From positions 1 to 35,621 of IMG/VR virus record IMGVR_UViG_3300008107_000171: DNA of 35,621 bases. One strand, given 5' to 3'. This document shows, piece by piece, positions 25,561-32,377 of this stretch. Source of the DNA: a virus. The first letter of the stretch is position 1, and the number at the start of each line of letters is the position of its first letter. The notes below the pieces were generated by a model. The model did no database searches, had not been told where the DNA came from, and worked only from the letters and a program-made list of their open reading frames with translations. Made by a program: the position numbers and the translations under genes.

Positions 25561-25853
25561 CACTAAAACACTGTCAGTGGTGTGATAACTCTTTTGAAAC
25601 AAAAAGCAAAAACCAAATTTACTGCAGCCCTGAGTGCAGATCTTTAGCAACAAAAGAAAATATTGCTAGAAGATATAAACAAAACAAGGCAAAAGAAAGA
25701 ATTGGAAAAGATAGAAGATGTGCTGGTGATTGTGGACAAATTCTTAGCATATATAATGAAAATGCTTTTTGTGACAACTGCCTTGTTAACAACAAAAAGG
25801 TTGACAAAACCTTGAAAGAGATAAAGGAATTTTTTGATTATGAGCAAAACTAA
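25557..25853 (+). CDS. Double zinc-finger protein
   Basis: A 98-residue protein with two four-cysteine sites. The first is C6-x2-C9 and C23-x3-C27 (HCQWCDNSF then IYCSPEC), a pattern found in small HNH-like or DNA-binding zinc domains; the second is C55-x3-C59 and C72-x2-C75 (RRCAGDCGQ then FCDNC). A basic helix (NIARRYKQNKAKERIGK) lies between them and could bind DNA. No HNH catalytic His is evident. Located between Cas4-like and RuvC-like genes. Confidence 0.65.
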   Translation: MTLKHCQWCDNSFETKSKNQIYCSPECRSLATKENIARRYKQNKAKERIGKDRRCAGDCGQILSIYNENAFCDNCLVNNKKVDKTLKEIKEFFDYEQN

Positions 25854-26451
25854 ATTAAGGTACATAGGTAACCCTACGACAATTCTTGCTATTGATGCAT
25901 CAACTAACTCAATGGCCTTTTCTTTATTTTCAGAAAGAAAATTAATTAAATATGGAAAAGTTAATTTTCACGGAAACCACGTATACGAAAGAACTGGGGA
26001 TGCTACTAAAAAAATATCAGCATTTCTTAAAGACTATAAAATTGATGCAATTGTAATAGAGTCTGCAATATATACTAATTCTCAAAATACAGCAATCACA
26101 CTTTCTCTTGTTCAAGGAGCAATATTGGGGGCAAGTCAAATGTATAATAAAGCACCAATTGTTTCATGTTCACCAGTGTCATGGCAATCATGGATTGGAA
26201 ATGGAAGACTTAAAAAAGAAGAAAAGCAGGCAATCAAAGATCTATACGGAGAAGAAAAATCTTATTCATTTTACAAAACCAAAGAAAGAGAAATGAGAAA
26301 AGCAAGAACTATAAATAAAGTTAATATACAGTTTGATTTAAATGTTGATGATGATGATGTGGCTGACTCTATAGCGATAGGCTGGTATGCTTCAGAAAAT
26401 TGGCATAAACTTGTTGATCAACCACATAATCTTGACAAGGGCAAGGGGTAA
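25840..26451 (+). CDS. ruvC: RuvC-like Holliday junction resolvase
   Basis: A 203-residue RNase H-fold nuclease. D19 in ILAIDASTNS, E74 in AIVIESAIY and the DDDDVADS cluster (D170–D173, D176) make the expected catalytic quartet. The middle has APIVSCSPVSWQSWIGNGR. I chose the ATG at 25840, with AAAGGA upstream, over a TTG two codons earlier; it overlaps the zinc-finger gene by 14 nt. It probably resolves four-way junctions before packaging. The gene's last codons contain a strong promoter. Confidence 0.85.
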   Translation: MSKTKLRYIGNPTTILAIDASTNSMAFSLFSERKLIKYGKVNFHGNHVYERTGDATKKISAFLKDYKIDAIVIESAIYTNSQNTAITLSLVQGAILGASQMYNKAPIVSCSPVSWQSWIGNGRLKKEEKQAIKDLYGEEKSYSFYKTKEREMRKARTINKVNIQFDLNVDDDDVADSIAIGWYASENWHKLVDQPHNLDKGKG

Positions 26452-26460
26452 TGATAAAAT
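26432..26460 (+). promoter_or_regulatory. Sigma70-type promoter overlapping the HTH gene start
   Basis: TTGACA (26432–26437), a 17-nt spacer and TAAAAT (26455–26460) with TGa in front. It is close to consensus in every element. The -10 box runs into the ATG (26459) of the small HTH gene, so transcripts would begin near 26467, inside that gene, and serve the conserved unknown, the DUF1599-like gene and the terminases. Confidence 0.65.
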
Positions 26461-26611
26461 GAAGTTATACACAAATGAGGCATGGCTTAGAAAGAGAGTT
26501 TTAATTGATAAGAAAAGTCCAGAAGACATTGCAAAAGAATGTTCATGCAGTGTCGAAACCATTTATGTTTATATGGCAAAGTTTAAACTTAAAAAGTTAA
26601 AGAGAAAATAA
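26459..26611 (+). CDS. Small helix-turn-helix protein
   Basis: A 50-residue protein with a clear HTH pattern: SPEDIAKECSCSVETIYVYM covers the two helices and the turn, and a basic tail KLKKLKRK follows. AAGGGG ten bases upstream is a plausible ribosome binding site. Its ATG lies in the -10 box of a strong promoter, so it must be translated from upstream readthrough mRNA, and it could bind that promoter. Homeodomain-like small proteins of this type often act as repressors or as terminase-associated factors. The stop overlaps the next ATG as TAATG. Confidence 0.65.
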   Translation: MKLYTNEAWLRKRVLIDKKSPEDIAKECSCSVETIYVYMAKFKLKKLKRK

Positions 26612-27303
26612 TGTTTAAAAAAGACAAATCATTAATAGAAATTTGGACAGCAATAGAAGGACTTGCTGGAATTGAAGAATGCAAGCCTCAACCAGCATCT
26701 AAGTTTATTCCAGAGTGGTGGAAGAACGCTCCTTATGTAAATGATCCAGGGGTTTTAAGAACAGTCAAAGTTTGTCCATCTTTTCCAGATATGTTTTCTC
26801 AAGGATACATCATCCCAGCATGGTGCGATATGATTTTAAATGGTGGAGACAATCCAGGTTTCACACTTCCTTCAGAACAATTTAAATTAAGTTTTCATAC
26901 TCACAAACAATTTTTAGACTATGTTCCAAAGCATTATAGAGATACCGTAGACGTAATAATCAAAGCACATATGCCTTGGAGAATTAAAACTCCTAAAGGA
27001 TATTCTGTATATCAAATGCCATTATTTTTTCATTACAACGAAGACTATTCTATAGTGCCAGGAATAATTAATACAGATAGCCATCATATTGTTAATCCAC
27101 AAATTGTTTTGCATACAAAAAAACCAAAAGTAGTTATTAAAAGGGGAGACCCACTTGTATGGTATATTCCGTTTAAAAGAGAAAAATTTAATTTAGAGGT
27201 TAGAGAAGAAACAGAAGATGATAGATATATTGATGCTGTTCACCACATGAATATATTTTCAAAATTTACAGATGGGTATAAGAAAGGAATGGGAAATGGC
27301 TGA
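26611..27303 (+). CDS. Conserved phage protein, unknown function
   Basis: A 230-residue soluble protein with a distinctive pattern: ASKFIPEWWKNAPY, VKVCPSFPDMFSQGYIIPAWCD, and later IKAHMPWRIKTPKGYSVYQM. I believe this pattern is widespread in marine and freshwater phages (possibly the DUF6065 group), where the fold has been likened to small-molecule or cupin-like proteins, but I am not sure of either. The many His and Trp residues would be compatible with a metal or ligand site. It lies between an HTH gene and the packaging genes. It ends over the start of the next gene by 8 nt. Confidence 0.55.
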   Translation: MFKKDKSLIEIWTAIEGLAGIEECKPQPASKFIPEWWKNAPYVNDPGVLRTVKVCPSFPDMFSQGYIIPAWCDMILNGGDNPGFTLPSEQFKLSFHTHKQFLDYVPKHYRDTVDVIIKAHMPWRIKTPKGYSVYQMPLFFHYNEDYSIVPGIINTDSHHIVNPQIVLHTKKPKVVIKRGDPLVWYIPFKREKFNLEVREETEDDRYIDAVHHMNIFSKFTDGYKKGMGNG

Positions 27304-27631
27304 GTATCCTAGGGTAGATCTCGATAAGATCCTTGAAGATAGAATGAAGTTTATTCGTGATATATCTACTCAAGCACCTGCGGGTAGAAAGATTCTAGAT
27401 GAATGCCTGGATATAGCAGAACTACTGATTAAAAAGAATCAATCTTATGGTAGTTCATATAGTCATCCAATCAACATATTTAGTAAATCTACCCCAAAAG
27501 AACAAATATTTATTCGTATTGATGATAAACTTAATAGAATACATAAAGGTAAAGAGTATGCTTCTGAAGACACCATACTTGACCTTATTGGATACCTTGT
27601 ATTATTAAGGACATTAGATGAGCGACAATGA
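27296..27631 (+). CDS. DUF1599-like (nucleotide-modification-associated) protein
   Basis: A 111-residue helical protein. The segment KKNQSYGSSYSHPINIFSK, then RIDDKLNRIHKGKEYASED and LDLIGYLVLL, resembles the DUF1599 family, which is found near phage nucleotide-metabolism and DNA-modification genes. The catalytic function of that family is not established. I use the ATG at 27296, with AAGGAA at the right distance, over an ATG eight codons upstream. If the family match holds, it hints at modified nucleotides or a MazG-like pyrophosphatase fold. No modifying enzyme was found in the window. Confidence 0.5.
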   Translation: MAEYPRVDLDKILEDRMKFIRDISTQAPAGRKILDECLDIAELLIKKNQSYGSSYSHPINIFSKSTPKEQIFIRIDDKLNRIHKGKEYASEDTILDLIGYLVLLRTLDERQ

Positions 27632-28139
27632 TTTAGTAAAACACCTTGACCTAGTCAACAGTGTTGCCACAGAATATCTTAAAGGCCTAGATGCTTCAGA
27701 GATATCTAGACAATTAGATATCCCAAGACCAAAGGTGATGACTCTTTTAAATGACTGGAGAGCAATGGCTTCTAATAATCAAGCCATACATGCTCGTGCA
27801 AAGGAAGCCCTTGCTGGAGCAGATCAACACTATTCTTCTTTAATTAAGAAAGCATATGAAGTTATTGATGTTGCAGATATAAATACAAATCTTGGTGCAA
27901 AAACACAGGCTATCAAACTGATAGCAGATATTGAAAGCAAAAGACTTGAGATGTTACAGAAAGCAGGATTGTTAGACAATAAAGAAATAGCAGAACAAAT
28001 TATTGAAATGGAAAGAAAGCAAGATGTTTTAATGAAAATATTAAAAGAGGTTGCTTCTAAACATCCAGAAGTTCGTGAAGAAATTATGCGTAGACTTTCT
28101 GAAATTCAAACCGAGGTGGTTGTAATTGACAACGATTGA
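27618..28139 (+). CDS. terS: Terminase small subunit
   Basis: A 173-residue protein: an N-terminal HTH (EYLKGLDASEISRQLDIPRP) that would recognise the packaging site, then long helices for oligomerisation (KKAYEVIDVADINTNLG, QAIKLIADIESKRLEMLQK) and a C-terminal tail. It directly precedes and overlaps the large terminase by 14 nt. The family is variable, so the call rests on the HTH plus helices plus neighbour. It would form the ring that loads the motor onto concatemers. Confidence 0.75.
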   Translation: MSDNDLVKHLDLVNSVATEYLKGLDASEISRQLDIPRPKVMTLLNDWRAMASNNQAIHARAKEALAGADQHYSSLIKKAYEVIDVADINTNLGAKTQAIKLIADIESKRLEMLQKAGLLDNKEIAEQIIEMERKQDVLMKILKEVASKHPEVREEIMRRLSEIQTEVVVIDND

Positions 28140-29919
28140 TTTTAGTGATTTTATTGAAGCACTAGATGAAAGCCCTTTTGAAGAAATGCCAGTCGATGTT
28201 AAAACTTTTGTAACTGGAAAAGATTATTTAAATCAACCAGAGTTATCTGAATATCAATATACACTTGTAGAATGCATGAGTCAGATTTATAAAAAAGAAG
28301 ATGTTGAAAGGTGGTTAGGAAAAGAAGATGGAAATGAACATTACAAAAAGTATACCAAGTCTGAAGTTATTCTTATGTGTGGAAAGGGTAGTGGTAAAGA
28401 CCACACTTCTACCATTGGCTGTGCTTATATTGTCTATAAACTTCTTTGCCTCAAAGATCCATCAAGGTATTTTGGGAAACCATCGAACGATGCGATAGAT
28501 CTTATTAACGTTGCAGTAAACGCACAGCAAGCAAAGAACGTATTCTTTAAAGGTTTTAAATCTAAAATAGAAGGCTCCCCATGGTTTGCTGGTAAATATT
28601 CTGATCCAAAAGTTGATAGTATTGAATTTAGTAAAGCAATCACTGTGTACTCAGGACATTCAGAACGTGAGTCAGCAGAAGGCTTAAACCTGATGCTGGC
28701 AGTTCTTGATGAAATATCTGGATTTGCTATGGAAACTGCTGGAGGAAACGATCAAGGAAAAACAGCAGATAATTTATACAAAGCATTTAGAGGATCTGTA
28801 GATTCTCGTTTTCCAGATTTTGGCAAAGTAATTCTTCTTTCTTTTCCAAGGTACAAAGGAGACTTTATATCACAAAGATATGAAGATGTGGTAGCAGAAA
28901 AAGAAACAGGAATTAGAAGTCATGAGTTTATTATAAATCCAGCATTATCTGAAGAAGATCCAACTAATAAGTTTGTTATTGAATGGGAAGAAGACAATAT
29001 AATTAGTTATAAATACCCTGGAGTATTTGCATTACGTAGACCAACTTGGGAAATGAACCCAACCAGAACTATTGAAGATTTTAAAATTGCATTTTTTACA
29101 GATCAATCAGATGCTCTTATGCGTTTTGCTTGTATGCCAACAGTGTCATCAGATGCATTTTTTAAAGATAGGTCAAAAGTTGAAAAGGCACTATCAAGAC
29201 ACAACCCAATTGATAACAGTAGAAGATTTGACTTAAACTTCAAACCCAAAGAAGACGTAGAATATTTTGTTCATGCTGACTTGGCACAAAAACATGACAA
29301 GTGTGCAGTATCAATTGCACATGTTGAAAAATGGGTAAGTGTTCAGTCCTTTAATAATTATGAGCAAGTAATGCCGTTAGTGGTTGTAGACACTATTGCT
29401 TGGTGGGAACCAAAGCGTGAGGGTCCAGTAGATTTAAGCGAAGTTAAAAATTGGATTATAGATTTAAGAAGATCTGGATTTAACTTAGGCTTAGTTACTT
29501 TTGATAGATGGCAATCTTTTGATATACAAAACGAATTAAAACAAGTAGGAATTAAAACAGAAACCTTGTCAGTTGCTAAAAAACACTATGAAGATTTGGC
29601 TATGTTAATTTATGAAGAAAGGGTTGAGGCACCTCATATAGACATCCTTCTTGAAGAACTTTTAGAATTAAGAATAATGAACAATAATAGAGTTGATCAT
29701 CCTAGAAAAAAGTCTAAAGACTTGGCTGACGCAATGTGTGGATCAGTTTATAACGCAATTAGCAGATCACAAAAAGATAGAGTAAAAGAAGTAGACATAC
29801 ACACTTGGTCTAGGGGTGGGGTAGACTCAGACTCCGTAGAAGACGATGATTTTGGTTTTGAAAAAGAAAAGATTAGAGGAAAGATCGGTGGATGGGACGG
29901 AGGCTTCAGATTAATATGA
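28126..29919 (+). CDS. terL: Terminase large subunit
   Basis: The 597-residue packaging motor and nuclease. The ATPase has GKGSGKD at 86–92 as Walker A, with Asp where Ser/Thr is usual; I believe this variant is typical of one terminase branch. Walker B is LMLAVLDEIS with D195/E196. The RNase H-like nuclease has D385 (HADLAQKHDK), D460 (TFDRWQ) and D535 (DLADAM). The start is a TTG with GAGGTGG six bases before; the codon above it in this frame is a stop, so nothing upstream is possible. It pumps DNA into the prohead through the portal, which is not in this window. Confidence 0.93.
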   Translation: MTTIDFSDFIEALDESPFEEMPVDVKTFVTGKDYLNQPELSEYQYTLVECMSQIYKKEDVERWLGKEDGNEHYKKYTKSEVILMCGKGSGKDHTSTIGCAYIVYKLLCLKDPSRYFGKPSNDAIDLINVAVNAQQAKNVFFKGFKSKIEGSPWFAGKYSDPKVDSIEFSKAITVYSGHSERESAEGLNLMLAVLDEISGFAMETAGGNDQGKTADNLYKAFRGSVDSRFPDFGKVILLSFPRYKGDFISQRYEDVVAEKETGIRSHEFIINPALSEEDPTNKFVIEWEEDNIISYKYPGVFALRRPTWEMNPTRTIEDFKIAFFTDQSDALMRFACMPTVSSDAFFKDRSKVEKALSRHNPIDNSRRFDLNFKPKEDVEYFVHADLAQKHDKCAVSIAHVEKWVSVQSFNNYEQVMPLVVVDTIAWWEPKREGPVDLSEVKNWIIDLRRSGFNLGLVTFDRWQSFDIQNELKQVGIKTETLSVAKKHYEDLAMLIYEERVEAPHIDILLEELLELRIMNNNRVDHPRKKSKDLADAMCGSVYNAISRSQKDRVKEVDIHTWSRGGVDSDSVEDDDFGFEKEKIRGKIGGWDGGFRLI

Positions 29920-30281
29920 GCCCAGACGAATATACGCCAGAAGAAGAAGAAAGAGTAATGGCCTTTATAAACCTAATGGTTGAAATTGGTGCTCTAGAAA
30001 TTGCGGGGTATGATAAAGTAACTGACTCTTTTACATACTGTATAACTCCTAAAATGAAAGAATTAATCCCAGAGTTTTTTGAAGAGCATATGAAATTCAT
30101 AAATCAAATAGCCTTTGATCTGTGGAATCAGGGGTATGTAGAAATAATGTTTGAAGAAGATGGTCCTCTAGTAATGCTAAAAGAAGATATAGACTATCCA
30201 TCTATACTTGATACTTTGAAAGAGGAAGAAAGAATGTTTTTAGAAAATATGATCAATCACCACAATGGTGATATAATTTAG
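29916..30281 (+). CDS. Small acidic protein after the terminase, unknown
   Basis: A 121-residue very acidic protein (MSPDEYTPEEEERVMAFINL) with alternating helices and strands. I place the start at the ATG 29916, which overlaps the terminase stop as ATGA and has GGAGG twelve bases upstream; the ATG at 29892 would add eight residues. The end carries an extended -10 box for the next gene. Winged-helix-like spacing is possible (FTYCITPKMKELIPEF), but no family was recognised. Confidence 0.5.
   Translation: MSPDEYTPEEEERVMAFINLMVEIGALEIAGYDKVTDSFTYCITPKMKELIPEFFEEHMKFINQIAFDLWNQGYVEIMFEEDGPLVMLKEDIDYPSILDTLKEEERMFLENMINHHNGDII
30269..30277 (+). promoter_or_regulatory. Extended -10 promoter (TGaTATAAT), leaderless arrangement
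   Basis: TGATATAAT ends 6 nt before the ATG at 30284, placing the predicted start on the A of that ATG. The box lies in the last codons of the preceding gene. There is no Shine–Dalgarno sequence between it and the ATG. No -35 element is visible. Confidence 0.6.
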
Positions 30282-30283
30282 AC

Positions 30284-31360
30284 ATGCCTTACGATATCAA
30301 AAGAAACTATGGTGGTTGCAAGGGTTATGCAGTAGTCGGCCCAGGAGGCACTAAAGGCTGTCACCCATCACGTAAAAAAGCCGTAGAACAACAAAGAGCG
30401 TTATATGCTGCTGAAGCACAATCTAAAAAATCACATGATGGTGCTATCACAAATGAAGATACTCCAAATAAAAAACCTCATTCAATGGAAGAGTGCACTG
30501 ATCCAAAAAACTGTCCAGACCATATGGAAGATGACATGGATAAAAAATCACCATGTTGGGATGGATACGTTCAACGTGGCATGAAGCCAGGTAAGAATGG
30601 AAGAATGGTTCCTAATTGTGTACCAGTTAAAAAATCAGAAGAATTAGAAGAATGCTGTCCAGATTTAATTAAAGCAGAACACGAAATGCAAGAAGGAATG
30701 TTTGTGATGGGTCCATACTCTAAGGGAATGGCACATGGAAAAATTGAACATGTGATGAGAGATGGAGGTCTTGCAATTGGATCAGAATTTGAAATTATGT
30801 CAACACCAGAAGATCCAGCAATATTAATAAGAATATATGAAGAGTCAAATGGTAGTTGGCAAGGAACTGATTTATTTACAGCATTTAAATCATCAGACGC
30901 AATGCTAATTGGAACTGAAGAAGATATGATGGATCATTCAATGGACAAGGCAGATTTAGAAAAAAGAAGTTTAGAAGATTTAGATTTAAGACCAACAGAA
31001 TCTATGGCATCAAATGCTCGTAGAGGATTAGAGTTAAGAAGAAAGTTTGGTAGAGGTGGAACAGCAGTTGGTGTTGCTCGTGCAAGAGACTTGGCAAATA
31101 GAAAAGAATTAAGTCCTGGAACCGTTTTAAGAATGTACTCCTTCTTTTCACGTCACGAAGTAGATAAGCAAGGAAAAGATTGGAATAACTCAGAAAGACC
31201 ATCAAATGGAAAAATTGCTTGGCTTCTTTGGGGTGGCGACTCTGGATATGCTTGGGCCAAGTCTAAGCGAAACGCAATTATGAACGTAAGATCTAAAAAA
31301 TCAAATGATGCAGTGTGGGAATCATCTGCATTTGCTTTTAAAAAAACCCTTGACAACTAA
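30284..31360 (+). CDS. Mosaic head-related (XkdF-like) protein
   Basis: A 358-residue protein built of short modules joined by polar linkers. Residues 1–45 (YDIKRNYGGCKGYAVV, GCHPSRKKAVEQQRALYAAE) and PCWDGYVQRGMKPGKNGRMV are short Cys-containing modules I associate with phage portal or protease polyproteins. FVMGPYSKGMAHGKIEHVMRD and PEDPAILIRIYEE resemble an XkdF-like module. The C-terminal part with SPGTVLRMYSFFSRHEVDK and GKIAWLLWGGDSGYAW is a module common in phage head-maturation proteins. Linkers carry KKS four times (QSKKSHD, DKKSPC, VKKSEE, RSKKSND). I expect a role in head assembly or DNA ejection, but no catalytic residue set was recognised. Probably expressed from a leaderless mRNA. 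Confidence 0.55.
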   Translation: MPYDIKRNYGGCKGYAVVGPGGTKGCHPSRKKAVEQQRALYAAEAQSKKSHDGAITNEDTPNKKPHSMEECTDPKNCPDHMEDDMDKKSPCWDGYVQRGMKPGKNGRMVPNCVPVKKSEELEECCPDLIKAEHEMQEGMFVMGPYSKGMAHGKIEHVMRDGGLAIGSEFEIMSTPEDPAILIRIYEESNGSWQGTDLFTAFKSSDAMLIGTEEDMMDHSMDKADLEKRSLEDLDLRPTESMASNARRGLELRRKFGRGGTAVGVARARDLANRKELSPGTVLRMYSFFSRHEVDKQGKDWNNSERPSNGKIAWLLWGGDSGYAWAKSKRNAIMNVRSKKSNDAVWESSAFAFKKTLDN

Positions 31361-31378
31361 CCCTAACTAGTGTAAAAT
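31350..31378 (+). promoter_or_regulatory. Sigma70-type promoter for the small-gene cluster
   Basis: TTGACA (31350–31355), a 17-nt spacer and TAAAAT (31373–31378). The -35 box overlaps the last codons of the upstream gene. A start near 31385 gives a short leader with ACGGAG (31391–31396) before the ATGs at 31402 and 31406. Confidence 0.75.
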
Positions 31379-31401
31379 TATTATAAAGAAACGGAGTTGT
31401 A

Positions 31402-31587
31402 ATGAATGAAAATACAATACCTACAGATACTTTACAAGTTATGCTTAATTATTACAGGAATAAGTGCAGTCAACTTGAGTATGAATATTTACTTTATAAG
31501 GCAACTACTGAAAAAAGAATTTCAGAAATTCAGTCAATTGCAGACAGTAGACGAAATGATGAAAATTCCACAAAGTCCAGCAATTAA
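31402..31587 (+). CDS. Small helical protein, unknown
   Basis: A 61-residue protein (MNENTIPTDTLQVMLNYYRN) that is helical and charged, with a Tyr-rich centre (SQLEYEYLLYKATTEKR). ACGGAG lies five bases before the ATG and a consensus promoter lies upstream. Third codon positions are mostly A or T, as in confirmed genes here, which favours this frame over the +1 frame that also opens with an ATG four bases later. The pattern is familiar from other phage small proteins, with no known function. Confidence 0.6.
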   Translation: MNENTIPTDTLQVMLNYYRNKCSQLEYEYLLYKATTEKRISEIQSIADSRRNDENSTKSSN

Positions 31588-31807
31588 TCAATATGATGGA
31601 CAATTACAAGAGTACTTGTCAAAAATAAGAACAAACTTTGCGATAGTAAATGACAAGGCCTATTGGGTAAAAAACAATAATGTTTACGAATCAGTGGTAA
31701 GATCAGATGGAACTATAGATATAAAAAACGCTAAAGCCATTGATGTATTCTCCCTATCAGAAAAAGAGATGAAGTCTCTTTTAAAAATCATAGATAGTTT
31801 AAAATAA
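31556..31807 (+). CDS. Small protein with NKAxWV domain
   Basis: An 83-residue protein whose core FAIVNDKAYWVKNNNVYESV followed by DGTIDIKNAKAIDV is shared with the next gene. I start it at the ATGATG at 31556, giving a 32-nt overlap with the previous gene. The same frame is open up to an ATG at 31406, which would add 50 residues including a hydrophobic stretch (KLCLIITGISAVNLSMNIYF) overprinted on the previous gene. The C-terminal LSEKEMKSLLKIIDSLK is a probable helix. The function is unknown; the related neighbour is membrane-anchored. Confidence 0.6.
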   Translation: MMKIPQSPAINQYDGQLQEYLSKIRTNFAIVNDKAYWVKNNNVYESVVRSDGTIDIKNAKAIDVFSLSEKEMKSLLKIIDSLK

Positions 31808-32026
31808 ATGACATATTTTGAATTGATTTACACGACAGTGTTTTTTGCATGCTCTATATTGTATACAGGATATAAAATAAGCAAACTATCAAAAAAAGAT
31901 CCAGAAATTATTGATATAAAGGTTATTGACAACAAAGCCCAATGGGTGTATGATAATAAGATATATTATGCAGATGTTATTGATGGAAAGATTAATAACA
32001 ATACTATGAAAAGAGTAGAGATATAA
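31808..32026 (+). CDS. Membrane-anchored paralogue with NKAxWV domain
   Basis: A 72-residue protein: a transmembrane helix at about residues 5–24 (ELIYTTVFFACSILYTGYKI), then the domain VIDNKAQWVYDNKIYYADVI and DGKINNNTMKRVEI, alignable with the gene before it (DKAYWVKNNNVYESVV). It ends where the neighbour has a further helix, so it is the shorter copy. It probably faces the cytoplasm or the periphery with the domain. The two adjoining copies suggest duplication. A possible intragenic promoter lies in the domain-coding part. Confidence 0.6.
   Translation: MTYFELIYTTVFFACSILYTGYKISKLSKKDPEIIDIKVIDNKAQWVYDNKIYYADVIDGKINNNTMKRVEI
31926..31954 (+). promoter_or_regulatory. Possible intragenic promoter before the SLOG-like gene
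   Basis: TTGACA (31926–31931), 17-nt spacer and TATGAT (31949–31954). The spacing is ideal, but both boxes fall in codons of the NKAxWV domain, so they may be a by-product of the protein sequence. A start near 31961 would serve the gene at 32027. Confidence 0.35.
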
Positions 32027-32377
32027 ATGATTATTGCAGTTGAGGGAACAAAGGGTTTCTCTGACTATGAAATTTTTATGAGAGCAATGGGGGTTGCTTT
32101 GTCAAATCCCACAGTTGACTCGGAGATACAAGTATGGTCACTTGGTCCACATAAAATTAATAGTTTTACTGCTGCATTTTGTAACTCATCAGAACATTTT
32201 TTAAAGTTAAAAGGATTTAAAATATCTTTTTATAAAGTAACGCATAGTTGGGTTGCTGAAAACTTAGCAAGTGTTAATTACTTTGCTTATTTTAGTTTGC
32301 CAAATGATCCTACTTCAAGAATGTGCAAGGCCGCACAACAAATAGAAGGGGTAGAGGTTGGAATCTTTAGATACTAA
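32027..32377 (+). CDS. Small Rossmann-like (SLOG/YspA-type) protein
   Basis: A 116-residue alpha/beta protein. It begins with a strand and glycine turn (MIIAVEGTKGFSDYEIFMRA), then IQVWSLGPHKINSFTAAFCN, KGFKISFYKV and a C-terminal strand VEVGIFRY. The pattern recalls nucleotide-ligand-binding SLOG/DprA-like domains that occur as small single-domain phage proteins. If so, it may sense or bind a nucleotide-derived molecule. The similarity is judged by eye only. It sits among small membrane and regulatory genes. Confidence 0.5.
   Translation: MIIAVEGTKGFSDYEIFMRAMGVALSNPTVDSEIQVWSLGPHKINSFTAAFCNSSEHFLKLKGFKISFYKVTHSWVAENLASVNYFAYFSLPNDPTSRMCKAAQQIEGVEVGIFRY

Noticed and set aside
27579-27605. 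TTGACC and TATTAT before the small terminase
   Set aside because: The spacer is 15 nt, too short for a good promoter.
28126-28154. TTGACA-N17-TTTTAT promoter at the large terminase start
   Set aside because: The TTGACA is the start codon region itself and the -10 matches only 4 of 6.
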